DNA of 27,620 bases from an uncultured Actinomyces sp. (GTDB lineage Bacteria; Actinomycetota; Actinomycetes; Actinomycetales; Actinomycetaceae), in contig CALHZX010000114.1 of assembly GCA_938040725.1 (NCBI GenBank), forward strand, positions 1 to 27,620. Reading direction: 5' to 3'. Shown here piece after piece: positions 8,619 to 16,343 of this stretch (its first letter is position 1; every line of letters starts with the position of its first letter). The translations under genes were made by a program, and so were the position numbers. The notes under the pieces were generated by a model that was not told the DNA's origin, made no database searches, and saw only the letters and a program-made list of their open reading frames with translations.

Positions 8619-10460
8619 ATGAGTCGCATTCTGTCCGCCGTCGCATGGCCCTACGCCAACGGCCCTCGTCATATTGGCCACGTTGCGGGATTCGGTGTCC
8701 CCTCCGACGTTTTCTCCCGGTACATGCGAATGGCCGGCCACGACGTCCTCATGGTCTCCGGCACCGATGAACACGGAACCCCCATCCTGGTGGCCGCCGA
8801 CGGCGCAGGCATGAGCGCTCGCGAACTCGCCGACCGCAACAATCGCCTCATCGTCGAAGACCTCGTGGCGCTCGGCCTGTCCTACGACCTCTTTACCCGC
8901 ACGACCGCCGGCAACCACTACCGCGTCGTCCAGGACATGTTCGCCACCGTGCGCGACAACGGCTACATGATCGAGCAGGTCACGCGCGCCGCCATCTCCC
9001 CGTCCACCGGCCGCACCCTGCCCGACCGCTACATCGAAGGTACCTGTCCGATCTGTGGCGCCGAGGGCGCGCGTGGCGATCAGTGCGACAACTGCGGCAA
9101 CCAGATGGACCCGACCGAGCTCATCAACCCGCACTCGCGCATCAACGGCGAGACCCCCAACTTCGTGGAGTCCGTCCACTACTTCCTCGACCTGCCTGCC
9201 CTGGCCGAGGCCCTGTCCGCCTGGCTTGACGAGCGCGAGAAGTCCGGCACCTGGCGCCCCAACGTCATCAAGTTCTCCCAGAACTTCCTCGAGGACATCC
9301 GCCCCCGCGCCATGACGCGTGACATCGACTGGGGTATCCCGGTCCCCGGCTGGGAGGACCAGCCCACCAAGCGCCTGTACGTGTGGTTCGACGCCGTCAT
9401 CGGCTACCTGAGTGCCTCCATCGAGTGGGCACGCCGCACCGGCGACCCCGAGGCGTGGCGCAAGTGGTGGAACGACCCCGAGGCCCTGTCCTACTACTTC
9501 ATGGGCAAGGACAACATCGTCTTCCACTCCCAGATCTGGCCCGCCGAGCTGCTCGGCTACAACGGCCAGGGCGCGAAGGGTGGAGCTCCCGGCGACCTGG
9601 GCGTCCTCAACCTGCCCACCGAGGTCGTCTCCTCTGAGTTCCTCACGATGGAGGGCAAGAAGTTCTCCTCCTCGCACGGCATCGTCATCTACGTGTGCGA
9701 TTTCCTCTCGCGCTACCAGGCGGACGCGCTGCGCTACTTCATCAGCGCGGCCGGCCCCGAGACCTCGGACTCCGACTTCACGTGGGCCGAGTTCGTGCGT
9801 CGCACCAACGGCGAGCTCGTCGCAGGCTGGGGCAACCTGGTCAACCGCACCGCCTCCATGATCGCCAAGAAGTTCGGCGAGATCCCCACCCCCGGTGAGC
9901 TCGAGGACATCGACCGCGCGCTCCTGGACGCCGTCGAGGCCGGTTTTGCCACCGTCGGCAACCTGATCCGTCACCACCGTCAGAAGGCTGCGCTGTCCGA
10001 GGCCATGCGCCTGGTGGGCGAGGCCAACAAGTACGTGACCGACACCGAGCCCTTCAAGCTCAAGGCCCCCGAGCAGCAGCAGCGCCTCGCGACGGTCCTG
10101 TGGACCCTCGCCCAGGCGGTGACGGACCTCAACCTCATGCTCTCCCCGTTCCTGCCCCACGCGGCCAACGACATCGACCGCGTCATGGGGGGTGCCGGCG
10201 AGATCGCGCCGATGCCTCGCATCGAAGAGGTCGCAGAGCTCGACCCGCAGGTGCTGCCCGCCGACTTTGAGGGACGCGACGGCTACCCGATCATCACGGG
10301 CGACTACACGAAGGTTCCGACCTGGGAGCGTCACCCGATCACGCCTGGCACCCCGATCGCCAAGCCCACGCCGGTGTTCGTCAAGCTCGACGAATCCATC
10401 GTCGAGGAGGAGCTCGCCCGCTACGCGGACGCTCACCCCGACGACGTGACGGGCGCCTGA
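8619..10460 (+). CDS. metG: Methionyl-tRNA synthetase
   Basis: The 613-residue class I synthetase charges tRNA-Met. The HIGH motif is HIGH itself at residues 18-21, in YANGPRHIGH. The connective-peptide zinc knuckle has four cysteines (Cys143, Cys146, Cys156, Cys159). The KMSKS-type loop is the variant KKFSSS (347-352), which is common in this MetG branch. The helical anticodon-binding domain fills the C-terminal third. No C-terminal EMAPII-like tRNA-binding domain is present, which fits the roughly 600-residue actinobacterial form. ATG 8619 is preceded by TAGGGG. A TATTGT at 8605-8610 could serve as a -10 element, which would leave an almost leaderless mRNA; I see no T-box. Confidence 0.97.
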   Translation: MSRILSAVAWPYANGPRHIGHVAGFGVPSDVFSRYMRMAGHDVLMVSGTDEHGTPILVAADGAGMSARELADRNNRLIVEDLVALGLSYDLFTRTTAGNHYRVVQDMFATVRDNGYMIEQVTRAAISPSTGRTLPDRYIEGTCPICGAEGARGDQCDNCGNQMDPTELINPHSRINGETPNFVESVHYFLDLPALAEALSAWLDEREKSGTWRPNVIKFSQNFLEDIRPRAMTRDIDWGIPVPGWEDQPTKRLYVWFDAVIGYLSASIEWARRTGDPEAWRKWWNDPEALSYYFMGKDNIVFHSQIWPAELLGYNGQGAKGGAPGDLGVLNLPTEVVSSEFLTMEGKKFSSSHGIVIYVCDFLSRYQADALRYFISAAGPETSDSDFTWAEFVRRTNGELVAGWGNLVNRTASMIAKKFGEIPTPGELEDIDRALLDAVEAGFATVGNLIRHHRQKAALSEAMRLVGEANKYVTDTEPFKLKAPEQQQRLATVLWTLAQAVTDLNLMLSPFLPHAANDIDRVMGGAGEIAPMPRIEEVAELDPQVLPADFEGRDGYPIITGDYTKVPTWERHPITPGTPIAKPTPVFVKLDESIVEEELARYADAHPDDVTGA

Positions 10461-10493
10461 TCTGGGTTTTTCGTTGATCTGTCGCGTTTTGTG

Positions 10494-10512
10494 ACAGGTG
10501 TGACGCACCTGT
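10494..10512. repeat. 19-bp inverted repeat upstream of the GH32 gene
   Basis: ACAGGTG (10494-10500) and CACCTGT (10506-10512) are perfect 7-bp inverted arms around TGACG. The repeat sits 34 bases after the metG stop and 70 bases before the GH32 start. It could be an operator for the downstream gene or part of the metG 3' end. It does not resemble the operator found at the PTS promoter. Confidence 0.5.
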
Positions 10513-10516
10513 GAGC

Positions 10517-10552
10517 GCGCGCGGGTGGGACGGATGCGTCCCGCCCGCGCGC
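10517..10552. terminator. G/C-rich hairpin between metG and GH32 gene
   Basis: A 16-bp stem (10517-10532 with 10537-10552) with one G-T pair and a GATG loop. There is no T tract, so it is either a U-less actinobacterial terminator for metG or a leader structure 30 bases ahead of the GH32 start codon. Confidence 0.55.
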
Positions 10553-10582
10553 TCGTCTATCCCGGGGTGTTACCGTGAGGTC

Positions 10583-12049
10583 ATGGTCGAAGATTTTCTC
10601 GCGTCCGCCCTCGCTGCCGAGGCCTCGTCGCGCGCCCCGCAAGATCCCGACTACCCGCTCTTTCACGTCGCGCCCCCGGTGGGCCGACTGAACGACCCGA
10701 ACGGCCTCATCGAGATCGGCGGGACGTATCACGCGTTCTTCCAGTACACGCCCGAGCACCCGCGCCGGCTCGTCTACTGGGGCCACGCCACCTCGTGCGA
10801 CCTGACCCGCTGGGACTACCACGTCCCCGCGATCCTGCCCGACACTCACCAGGACGCCAACGGCGCCTACTCGGGCACCGCCATCGAGGTCGGCGACCAC
10901 GTTGAGCTGTGGTACACCGGCAACTACAAGGATCCCGAGACGGGGGAGCGCGAGGCCACCCAGTGCGTCGTCACGACGACGGATATGGTCCACTTCGATA
11001 AGCGCGTGCCCCCGATCATCGGCCACCAGCCGGAGGGATACACGGCCCACTTCCGCGACCCGCAGGTGTGGCGCGACGCGGACGGCTCCTACCGCATGCT
11101 GCTCGGCGTCCAGCGCGAGAACCTCACCGGCGCGGCCCTACTCTACCGCTCCGCGGACCTGCGCGCGTGGGAGTGCGAGGGTGAGATGACCTTCCCCGAC
11201 GCCGGCGGCGCCTTCGACGGGTTCGGCTACATGTGGGAGTGCCCGAACCTCGTGCGCCTGACGGATGAGGATTCTGGGCAGGTGCGCGATGTCCTGATTT
11301 TCTGCCCCCAGGGTATGTCGCCCGAGCGCGAGGGGTTCGAGAACATCTTCCCGTGCGTCGCCATCGTCGGAGAGCTCGTGGGCACCGAGCTGCGCGGGTC
11401 CGACGGCTCCTTCGAGGAGCTTGACCGCGGCACCGAGTTCTACGCTCCCCAGATCATGGCGCGATCCGCTGCCACTCCGCCGGATATGCCGACCCTCCTC
11501 TTTGGGTGGGCGGGCAACGCTAGCGAGGACGACCAGCCTTCCATTGAGACCGGCGGCTGGGTGCACTGCTTCACCGCCCCGCGTGCCCTCACCCTGCGCG
11601 GCGGCCGCGTCATCGCTCGCCCGTACCTGCCGGGACTGCCCTTGGCGCCTGCGACGCTTGAGGGAACCCCCGGGGACGAGGCCGGGGCACGTATTGCGGA
11701 GCTCGCGGGCTCGCGCTCGTGGCGCCTGGCCTTCGACGCCTCCTACGAGGGGCCCCTTTCCGTGCGCCTCGGCGAGGAGTCGGGCCTGTCGATCACTCTG
11801 GAAGACGGGCGCCTGAGCGTCGACCTGACGGGTACGCGCTACCCCCATGGCGGCCGCCGCGTCGTCACGCTGGAGGCGGGGGAGGCGCGCCGCGTGGAAA
11901 TCCTCCACGACCGCTCGATCACCGAGATCTACCTGGGCGACGGCTCGCGCGTCTTCACGACCCGCAGCTTCCTGAACGGTGAGGGTGCCGGCGTGATGCT
12001 CGTGGGCGCCGCTTCCGTGACGAACGTGAGCGCCGCGCGCGCCGACTAA
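10583..12049 (+). CDS. scrB: GH32 beta-fructosidase, probably sucrose-6-phosphate hydrolase
   Basis: The 488-residue glycoside hydrolase family 32 enzyme has no signal peptide and so acts in the cytoplasm. The three catalytic motifs are present: LNDPNG with nucleophile Asp38, FRDPQVW with transition-state stabiliser Asp159, and MWECPN with acid/base Glu219. A five-bladed propeller is followed by a linker near residue 360 and a C-terminal beta-sandwich (SWRLAFDAS to TNVSAA). The EIIBCA transporter gene directly downstream points to sucrose-6-phosphate as substrate, giving glucose-6-phosphate and fructose; other phosphorylated or short fructosides are possible. ATG 10583 follows GTGAGG; an in-frame upstream start at 10511 would run through the hairpin and was rejected. 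The symbol is assigned from context. Confidence 0.88.
   Translation: MVEDFLASALAAEASSRAPQDPDYPLFHVAPPVGRLNDPNGLIEIGGTYHAFFQYTPEHPRRLVYWGHATSCDLTRWDYHVPAILPDTHQDANGAYSGTAIEVGDHVELWYTGNYKDPETGEREATQCVVTTTDMVHFDKRVPPIIGHQPEGYTAHFRDPQVWRDADGSYRMLLGVQRENLTGAALLYRSADLRAWECEGEMTFPDAGGAFDGFGYMWECPNLVRLTDEDSGQVRDVLIFCPQGMSPEREGFENIFPCVAIVGELVGTELRGSDGSFEELDRGTEFYAPQIMARSAATPPDMPTLLFGWAGNASEDDQPSIETGGWVHCFTAPRALTLRGGRVIARPYLPGLPLAPATLEGTPGDEAGARIAELAGSRSWRLAFDASYEGPLSVRLGEESGLSITLEDGRLSVDLTGTRYPHGGRRVVTLEAGEARRVEILHDRSITEIYLGDGSRVFTTRSFLNGEGAGVMLVGAASVTNVSAARAD
11676..11688 (-). repeat. Copy of the 13-base word GCCCCGGCCTCGT
   Basis: An exact copy on the minus strand inside the GH32 gene. It encodes Asp-Glu-Ala-Gly-Ala in the predicted linker between the propeller and the sandwich domain. 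Confidence 0.7.
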
Positions 12050-12061
12050 AGCGATCCGCGT

Positions 12062-12097
12062 ACGAGGCCGTGGCTGCCACAGTGGCCGCGGCCTCGT
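12062..12097 (+). terminator. Hairpin after GH32 gene, built from two near-copies of the 13-base word
   Basis: ACGAGGCCGTGGC (12062-12074) pairs with GCCGCGGCCTCGT (12085-12097), 13 bp with one G-T pair. Each arm differs by one base from ACGAGGCCGGGGC or its complement. It begins 13 bases after the GH32 stop. The T tract is weak, so termination efficiency is uncertain. Confidence 0.65.
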
Positions 12098-12148
12098 CGT
12101 ATGTGGGCGGTCTCTCATGCTCTGACCTGAGACGATACCTCTCGCACC

Positions 12149-12190
12149 TTGCGTTAGCAGCTCTGTCGCCCGTAGTATGTCAATCGATTG
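12149..12190 (+). promoter_or_regulatory. Promoter and LacI-type operator of the PTS transporter gene
   Basis: TTGCGT (12149-12154) and TAGTAT (12173-12178) form a promoter with an 18-base spacer. The palindrome CAATCGATTG (12181-12190) follows two bases after the -10 and covers the expected start site. A central CG within symmetrical A/T-G/C arms is the hallmark of LacI/GalR-family operators. The LacI-family repressor encoded at 15033-16058 is the obvious candidate to bind it. Only one copy was found in the region. Confidence 0.7.
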
Positions 12191-12260
12191 CTACACACCG
12201 CCCAGCGCGGCGTAACAATGGCGTTGCGCGTGGGGTTTTCAGAAAGGAATGTGGTCGGCA

Positions 12261-14285
12261 ATGGATCACGCCAAGGTGGCAGGAGAGGTCGTCGAAGCAG
12301 TCGGCGGCGCATCCAACATCAGCGCAGCAGCACACTGCGCAACCCGTCTCCGCCTGGTGATCGCGGACGAGTCCAAGATCAACCAGCAGGCCCTCGATGA
12401 CAACGAAGATCTGAAGGGCACATTCGCCGCCGGCGGCATGTTCCAGATCATCGTCGGTCCCGGCGATGTTGACCAGGTCTACGCCAACATGGTTGCGAAC
12501 CATGGCGTACGTGAGGTCTCCAAGGACGAGGCCAAGGAAGAAGCCGAGGCTGGCGGTAACGTCTTCTCCCGCTTCATCAAGATGATCGCGGACATCTTCG
12601 TTCCGGTCCTCCCGGCTCTGATCGCCGGTGGTCTCCTCATGGCCCTCCACTCGGTCCTGACGGCCGAGGGGCTTTTTGGCGAGCGGTCCGTTATTCAGAT
12701 GTACCCGGCGATGACCGACTATGACGCGCTCATCAACCTCGTGTCATCCGCGGCCTTCGCGTTCCTGCCCGTCCTCGTTGGATTCTCCGCTGCGAAGCGC
12801 TTTGGCGGTAACACCTACCTGGGCGCCGCGATGGGCGCAGCCATGGTATCCCCGTCGCTGCTGTCTGCCTACTCCATGACAGACGCGGCGGCCGCCGCCA
12901 AGTTCTGGGCTTACACGGACCAGTCTTCCGTGTGGAATCTCTTTGGCCTCGAAGTCACCAAGGTCGGCTACCAGGCGATGGTCATCCCCACCCTGGTCGT
13001 CACTTGGATCATGTGCCTCATTGAGAAGAGCCTGCACAAGGTCCTTAAGGGCACCGCGGACTTCCTGCTCACCCCGCTCATCACCCTGCTGGTCACCGGC
13101 TTCCTGGCCTTCGTCGTCGTCGGCCCCGTGACCCGCGAGCTCTCCAACTACCTGACCTACGGCATCAACTGGGCGTACACGACGCTCGGTATCTTCGGTG
13201 GACTCATCTTTGGTTTCTTCTACAGTGCCATCGTCGTCACCGGTCTGCACCAGTCCTTCCCCGCCATTGAAATCCCGCTACTTCCTTCCAACGGTGGCGT
13301 CGGCGACTTCATCTTCCCGATTGCCTCCATGGCGAACGTCGCGCAGGGCGCGGCTGCCCTGGCCGTCTTCTTCAAGACTCGCGACGCCAAGCTCAAGGGT
13401 CTGGCCGGCGCCGGTGGTGCCTCCGCCGTCTTCGGAATCACCGAGCCCGCCATCTTTGGCGTCAACCTGCGTCTGCGCTGGCCCTTCTACTGCGCCATGG
13501 TCGCGTCCGCCATCGGCTCCGCGGGCGTCGCCTTGCTGAACGTGCGCGGTCAGGCCCTCGGTGCCGCCGGCTTCGTCGGCTTCGTGTCGATCATCCCCAA
13601 GTCGATCCCCGCCTACCTGGCCCTCGAGGTCCTTGTCTTCGTTCTGTCCTTTGGTTTCACCTTCGCCTACGCCATGACGCGTGGCAAGGCCGACATGGAG
13701 GGCCGTGCGCCCGCCGCCAAGGCTGCCGCTCCCGTGGTCGCCGCTGTCGCCCCGGCTCCCGCTGCTGCTCCCGCGGCCGCTGCTCGCGCGGCCGCCCCGT
13801 CCTTTAGCGAGGAGGCGCTGGCCGACCTTTCGGTTGCCTCGCCCCTTGCGGGCACAGCGATTCCGCTTGAGCAGGTCAAGGATGAGTCCTTCGCCAAGGG
13901 TATGCTCGGCCCCGGCATTGGCATCGAGCCCGCCGACGGCCTCGTCGTCGCGCCCTTCGATGGCACCGTGACCGTCGCGTTCCCGACCGGCCACGCCTAC
14001 GGCCTCAAGTCCGCCTCCGGCGTCCAGGTCCTCATTCACGTTGGCATGGACACCGTCAAGCTGGACGGCAAGGGCTTCACGCCCCGCGTCGCCAAGGGCG
14101 ACGTCGTGCGCCGTGGCGACGTGCTCGCCGAGGTTGACCTCGACGTGATCCGCGAGGCCGGCTACGAGACCATCACCCCCGTCGTCGTAACGAATAAGAA
14201 GAAGTTCGGTGCGGTCACCCCGGTCGCGAGCGGGCAGATCCAGCGCGGTGACGCGCTGTTCGACGTGGCCCCCAAGGAGGCCTGA
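12261..14285 (+). CDS. scrA: PTS sugar transporter EIIBCA (glucose-sucrose superfamily), probably sucrose-specific
   Basis: The 674-residue membrane permease imports and phosphorylates a sugar in one step. Domain order is IIB, IIC, IIA. IIB (1-80) carries phospho-accepting Cys26 in HCATRLRL. IIC (about 95-475) has around ten membrane helices and ends with the motif ITEPAIFGVNLRLRWPF, of the type seen in sucrose/trehalose permeases. An Ala/Pro-rich hinge (about 480-515) leads to a Crr-type IIA with His593 in LIHVGMDTVKLDGKGF. HPr and enzyme I encoded downstream would feed phosphate to it. ATG 12261 was chosen: AGAAAGGA is 12 bases upstream, and the other in-frame ATG (12249) touches that site. 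Sucrose is inferred from the neighbouring GH32 gene. Confidence 0.93.
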   Translation: MDHAKVAGEVVEAVGGASNISAAAHCATRLRLVIADESKINQQALDDNEDLKGTFAAGGMFQIIVGPGDVDQVYANMVANHGVREVSKDEAKEEAEAGGNVFSRFIKMIADIFVPVLPALIAGGLLMALHSVLTAEGLFGERSVIQMYPAMTDYDALINLVSSAAFAFLPVLVGFSAAKRFGGNTYLGAAMGAAMVSPSLLSAYSMTDAAAAAKFWAYTDQSSVWNLFGLEVTKVGYQAMVIPTLVVTWIMCLIEKSLHKVLKGTADFLLTPLITLLVTGFLAFVVVGPVTRELSNYLTYGINWAYTTLGIFGGLIFGFFYSAIVVTGLHQSFPAIEIPLLPSNGGVGDFIFPIASMANVAQGAAALAVFFKTRDAKLKGLAGAGGASAVFGITEPAIFGVNLRLRWPFYCAMVASAIGSAGVALLNVRGQALGAAGFVGFVSIIPKSIPAYLALEVLVFVLSFGFTFAYAMTRGKADMEGRAPAAKAAAPVVAAVAPAPAAAPAAAARAAAPSFSEEALADLSVASPLAGTAIPLEQVKDESFAKGMLGPGIGIEPADGLVVAPFDGTVTVAFPTGHAYGLKSASGVQVLIHVGMDTVKLDGKGFTPRVAKGDVVRRGDVLAEVDLDVIREAGYETITPVVVTNKKKFGAVTPVASGQIQRGDALFDVAPKEA

Positions 14286-14312
14286 GCCTTCCGGGAGTCA
14301 TCCCCAACGACG

Positions 14313-14353
14313 CGGGTGGGCGGTATCAGCACCGTGCTGGTGCCGCCCACCCG
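14313..14353 (+). terminator. Long hairpin after the PTS transporter gene
   Basis: A nearly uninterrupted stem of about 20 bp (14313-14332 with 14334-14353) begins 27 bases after the stop. It has an 11-bp G/C outer stem, three weaker or wobble pairs and a CAGCAC/GTGCTG inner stem with a minimal loop. It lacks a T tract. It is probably the transcription or mRNA end of the transporter. Confidence 0.65.
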
Positions 14354-14535
14354 TCTGTCGTGCCGGTGGTGTCGGATGCGCGTTTCGTTGTGGTGGCATT
14401 CGTCGCGGGGAGTTCGTGTTCTCGCGCTGCTGGTGTCGACCGTACAGTCTGTGCCTACTGCGAGGCCTGTCGATGGTGAACAAAGGTGTTGGCGGTTTCA
14501 AAGTCGCCCCGTCATCGCGTCCGGTCAAGTCCTCT

Positions 14536-14784
14536 GCGCGAATAAGTTCGCCCTGCTCGGCCTGATGTGGGTGTGAGCGCGAAAAAATTCGCCCTGCAGG
14601 CGCGAAAGAGGCGAAAAACGCCGTTTTTAGGTGTGCTGGGCGAACTTTTTCGCGGTTCTGTTGTGGTGTGGGGTGTACTGGGCGAACTTTTTCGCGGAAC
14701 CGCTGTAGAACGGGGGCGCTGGGAGAGTTTTGTACCGGGTGGGCTGCTGGCGGGGGGGGCGTGTTGGGGGAGTTTTGTACCGAG
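14536..14784. repeat. Cluster of six degenerate about 20-bp repeats in both orientations
   Basis: Copies 1 and 2 (14536-14556, 14577-14597) read GCGCGAA-N5-TTCGCCCTGC and differ at two bases. Copies 3 and 4 (14636-14655, 14678-14697) are the identical CTGGGCGAACTTTTTCGCGG, inverted relative to 1 and 2. Copies 5 and 6 (14719-14739, 14764-14784) share GGGnGAGTTTTGTACCG and align with 3 and 4 around the T run. Copies 1-4 each contain GCGAA-N4-TTCGC, a small hairpin. Offsets are 41, 42, 41 and 45 bases, except about 60 between copies 2 and 3. Function unknown. Confidence 0.8.
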
Positions 14785-14865
14785 TGTGTCGATGTGCGCT
14801 CGTGGGTAGCTATCTGCTCGCAGCAAATGGCTGAACCTGTGGACGGGGGCCTGCTCGCAAATGGC

Positions 14866-14953
14866 GGCCGAACACGCGGATAGAACATGCAGATAGGGCC
14901 GAACACACGGATAGGTTATGACGATGCGGATAGCCTAATAACCTATCCGCGTG
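14866..14953. repeat. Direct and nested inverted repeats of the GCGGATAG type
   Basis: GGCCGAACACnCGGATAG occurs twice (14866-14883 and 14897-14914). CGGATAGGTTAT (14908-14919) is a perfect 12-bp inverted match to 14938-14949, reaching 16 bp with one mismatch (14904-14953). A second left arm, GCGGATAG (14926-14933), pairs with the same right side (14943-14950). The two hairpins exclude each other. The region is about 80 bases beyond the lacI stop. Confidence 0.75.
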
Positions 14954-15032
14954 CGGATCTGTCGGGCCCTTTCGGGACAGGAAAACCATCCGGGCCAGCG
15001 GTGAGCGCTGAAAGCCCAGCTGTCAGGTGCTC

Positions 15033-16058
15033 TCACACCGCCAGCGAACGCCCCCGAATCAGCGTTCCCGGGAACTCGACCGTCTGAGCGTGGGGTGCCC
15101 CGGCCTCGTCGGATGAGGGACGCGGCGCCTTGCCTTCGATCTGATCGAGGAGGATCGTCACCGCCTCCTGCGCGATCGCCGCGATGGGTTGGCGGATTGT
15201 TGCAAGGTGGGGCAGAGCGCGGCGCATCGTCTCCGTGCCATCGAAGCCGATGACCGACAGATCCGTGGGGACAGACAGCTCGCGCGTGCGCGCCCACTCA
15301 AGGACCTCGGCGGCCGCCAGATCGTCGGTCGCGAAAACGCCGTCGATGGGAGCGGCGGCGCGGGCCTCATCCAGGGCGTCGCGCACCATCGCGAAACGCT
15401 GCGGCGTCGGCGTATCGAAGGGCACGGTGACCACGCGAGGAGTCAGCCCCGCGCGCTCGATCTCGGCGCGGTAGCCTGCCTCGCGCAGGTTGCGCGGACC
15501 CGAACGCGAGGTGAGCAGCAGCGGATAGCGGCACCCGCCCTCGATGAGAGCGCGCGTCGCCAGGGCGCCCGCCTCCTTGTTCGCGCAGCGCACGTTCGGA
15601 ATGGACAGGCTCAGCTCGCGGTCGATCGTCACCAGCGGCATGCGGATCGTGTCGTATTCGCCCAGGCCCTCGTTGTGGGCGCCCGAGATGATGCCATCCA
15701 CACGGTTGCCCACGAGTAGCGACAGGTATTCGCGCTCGCGGTCCGCCCTGCCCATGGAATTGCAGATAAGGATGCGGTATCCGGCGTCGGCGAGGGCGTT
15801 TTCGACCTCGACGGCCAGCTCGCCGAAGAAGGGGAGAGACACGGCCGGAACGATGAGGCCGACCGTCTGCGTGCGCTTACCGTGCAGGGCGCGCGCCAGG
15901 GAATTAGGGCGATATCCCAGCGTCTTGATCGCGTCGGCGACGTTCTGCTTCGTCTTTTCCGAGAGGTATCCGCGGTTGTTGAGGACGCGCGACACAGTCG
16001 TCAGGCTCACTCCGGCCAGCTCGGCGACGTCGGCCAGCGTGGGTTCGCGCGAACTCAT
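15033..16058 (-). CDS. LacI-family transcriptional repressor of the sugar PTS locus
   Basis: The 341-residue DNA-binding repressor has an N-terminal helix-turn-helix (TLADVAELAGVSLTTVSRVL, about residues 6-25) and the hinge YRPNSLARAL. The periplasmic-binding-protein-like effector domain runs from QTVGLIVPAVSLPFFGEL to VIGFDGTETMRRALPHLATI. The domain layout is complete and of normal length. By position it most likely represses the EIIBCA gene through CAATCGATTG at 12181-12190 and is relieved by a sugar or sugar phosphate. ATG 16058 has AGGAAAGGAAA upstream and starts directly before the HTH; the longer frame to 16172 adds a basic, non-homologous extension. It converges on the transporter gene. 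Confidence 0.92.
   Translation of the reverse strand: MSSREPTLADVAELAGVSLTTVSRVLNNRGYLSEKTKQNVADAIKTLGYRPNSLARALHGKRTQTVGLIVPAVSLPFFGELAVEVENALADAGYRILICNSMGRADREREYLSLLVGNRVDGIISGAHNEGLGEYDTIRMPLVTIDRELSLSIPNVRCANKEAGALATRALIEGGCRYPLLLTSRSGPRNLREAGYRAEIERAGLTPRVVTVPFDTPTPQRFAMVRDALDEARAAAPIDGVFATDDLAAAEVLEWARTRELSVPTDLSVIGFDGTETMRRALPHLATIRQPIAAIAQEAVTILLDQIEGKAPRPSSDEAGAPHAQTVEFPGTLIRGRSLAV
15097..15109 (+). repeat. Copy of the 13-base word GCCCCGGCCTCGT
   Basis: An exact copy on the plus strand, antisense to lacI. It lies in a Pro/Ser-rich stretch near the repressor's C terminus (Asp-Glu-Ala-Gly-Ala), outside the conserved fold. Confidence 0.7.
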
Positions 16059-16092
16059 GCGGGGTTTCCTTTCCTTCCCTCGGTACTTCTCC

Positions 16093-16098
16093 ATTGTA
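16093..16098 (-). promoter_or_regulatory. Candidate -10 element of the lacI gene
   Basis: Reading the minus strand, TACAAT lies 34 bases before the repressor start codon. No good -35 hexamer is seen at the proper distance, so this is a weak call. Confidence 0.3.
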
Positions 16099-16133
16099 GT
16101 TGGTTGGGTGGGAGGGAGCCGTCCATCACGTCG

Positions 16134-16146
16134 GCGAGGCCGGGGC
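16134..16146 (-). repeat. One-mismatch copy of the 13-base word
   Basis: GCGAGGCCGGGGC on the plus strand differs only in the first base from ACGAGGCCGGGGC. It lies in the lacI-ptsH intergenic region. Confidence 0.55.
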
Positions 16147-16257
16147 TGAGGGGCACGAAAGGGTGTCGTCACGCGGGAGCGAACGAGGAGTCCGTTCCCT
16201 AGTTGTCGGCATTTATGAGGGTGATGTATCCCATGTCACGGTCTGTGATATCGGGTT

Positions 16258-16298
16258 TTGCGCGGGTATCTGAGCCCGTTACCATGGGCCGTACGGGC
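16258..16298 (+). promoter_or_regulatory. Candidate promoter and inverted repeat upstream of ptsH
   Basis: TTGCGC (16258-16263) and TACCAT (16280-16285) are 16 bases apart and could form the ptsH promoter. The arms GCCCGT (16274-16279) and ACGGGC (16293-16298) flank the -10. Both calls are by eye and weak; the PTS operator CAATCGATTG is absent here, so ptsHI is probably not under the same repressor. Confidence 0.35.
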
Positions 16299-16343
16299 AC
16301 CTGTGTCTCACGATGGACATACCCGCACTTGAAAGGAACAACC

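Larger units (their letters stand above)
14286..15032. other. 747-base non-coding, repeat-rich gap between convergent PTS and lacI genes
   Basis: This is the only gap over 300 bases. It holds the transporter's 3' hairpin, a six-member degenerate repeat family (14536-14784), a small hairpin GGCG-AAAAA-CGCC followed by GTTTTT (14611-14628) that could terminate transcription on the plus strand, and nested inverted repeats at 14866-14953. A/T runs are commoner than in the flanking genes. Open frames exist on both strands, but their protein repeats only mirror the DNA repeats. No credible gene or tRNA was seen. Confidence 0.75.

Noticed and set aside
9647..9675. MetG KMSKS motif apparently degenerate (KKFSSS)
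   Set aside because: This variant is normal in this branch of methionyl-tRNA synthetases and does not indicate a broken gene.
14536..14784. CRISPR array
   Set aside because: The repeats are too short and degenerate, lie in both orientations, and have no cas genes nearby.
14298..14906. A 202-codon minus-strand frame and several plus-strand frames with internal peptide repeats (for example REKVRP, LGELFRG)
   Set aside because: The repeats appear in several frames on both strands because the DNA itself is repeated; there is no ribosome-binding site or recognisable domain.
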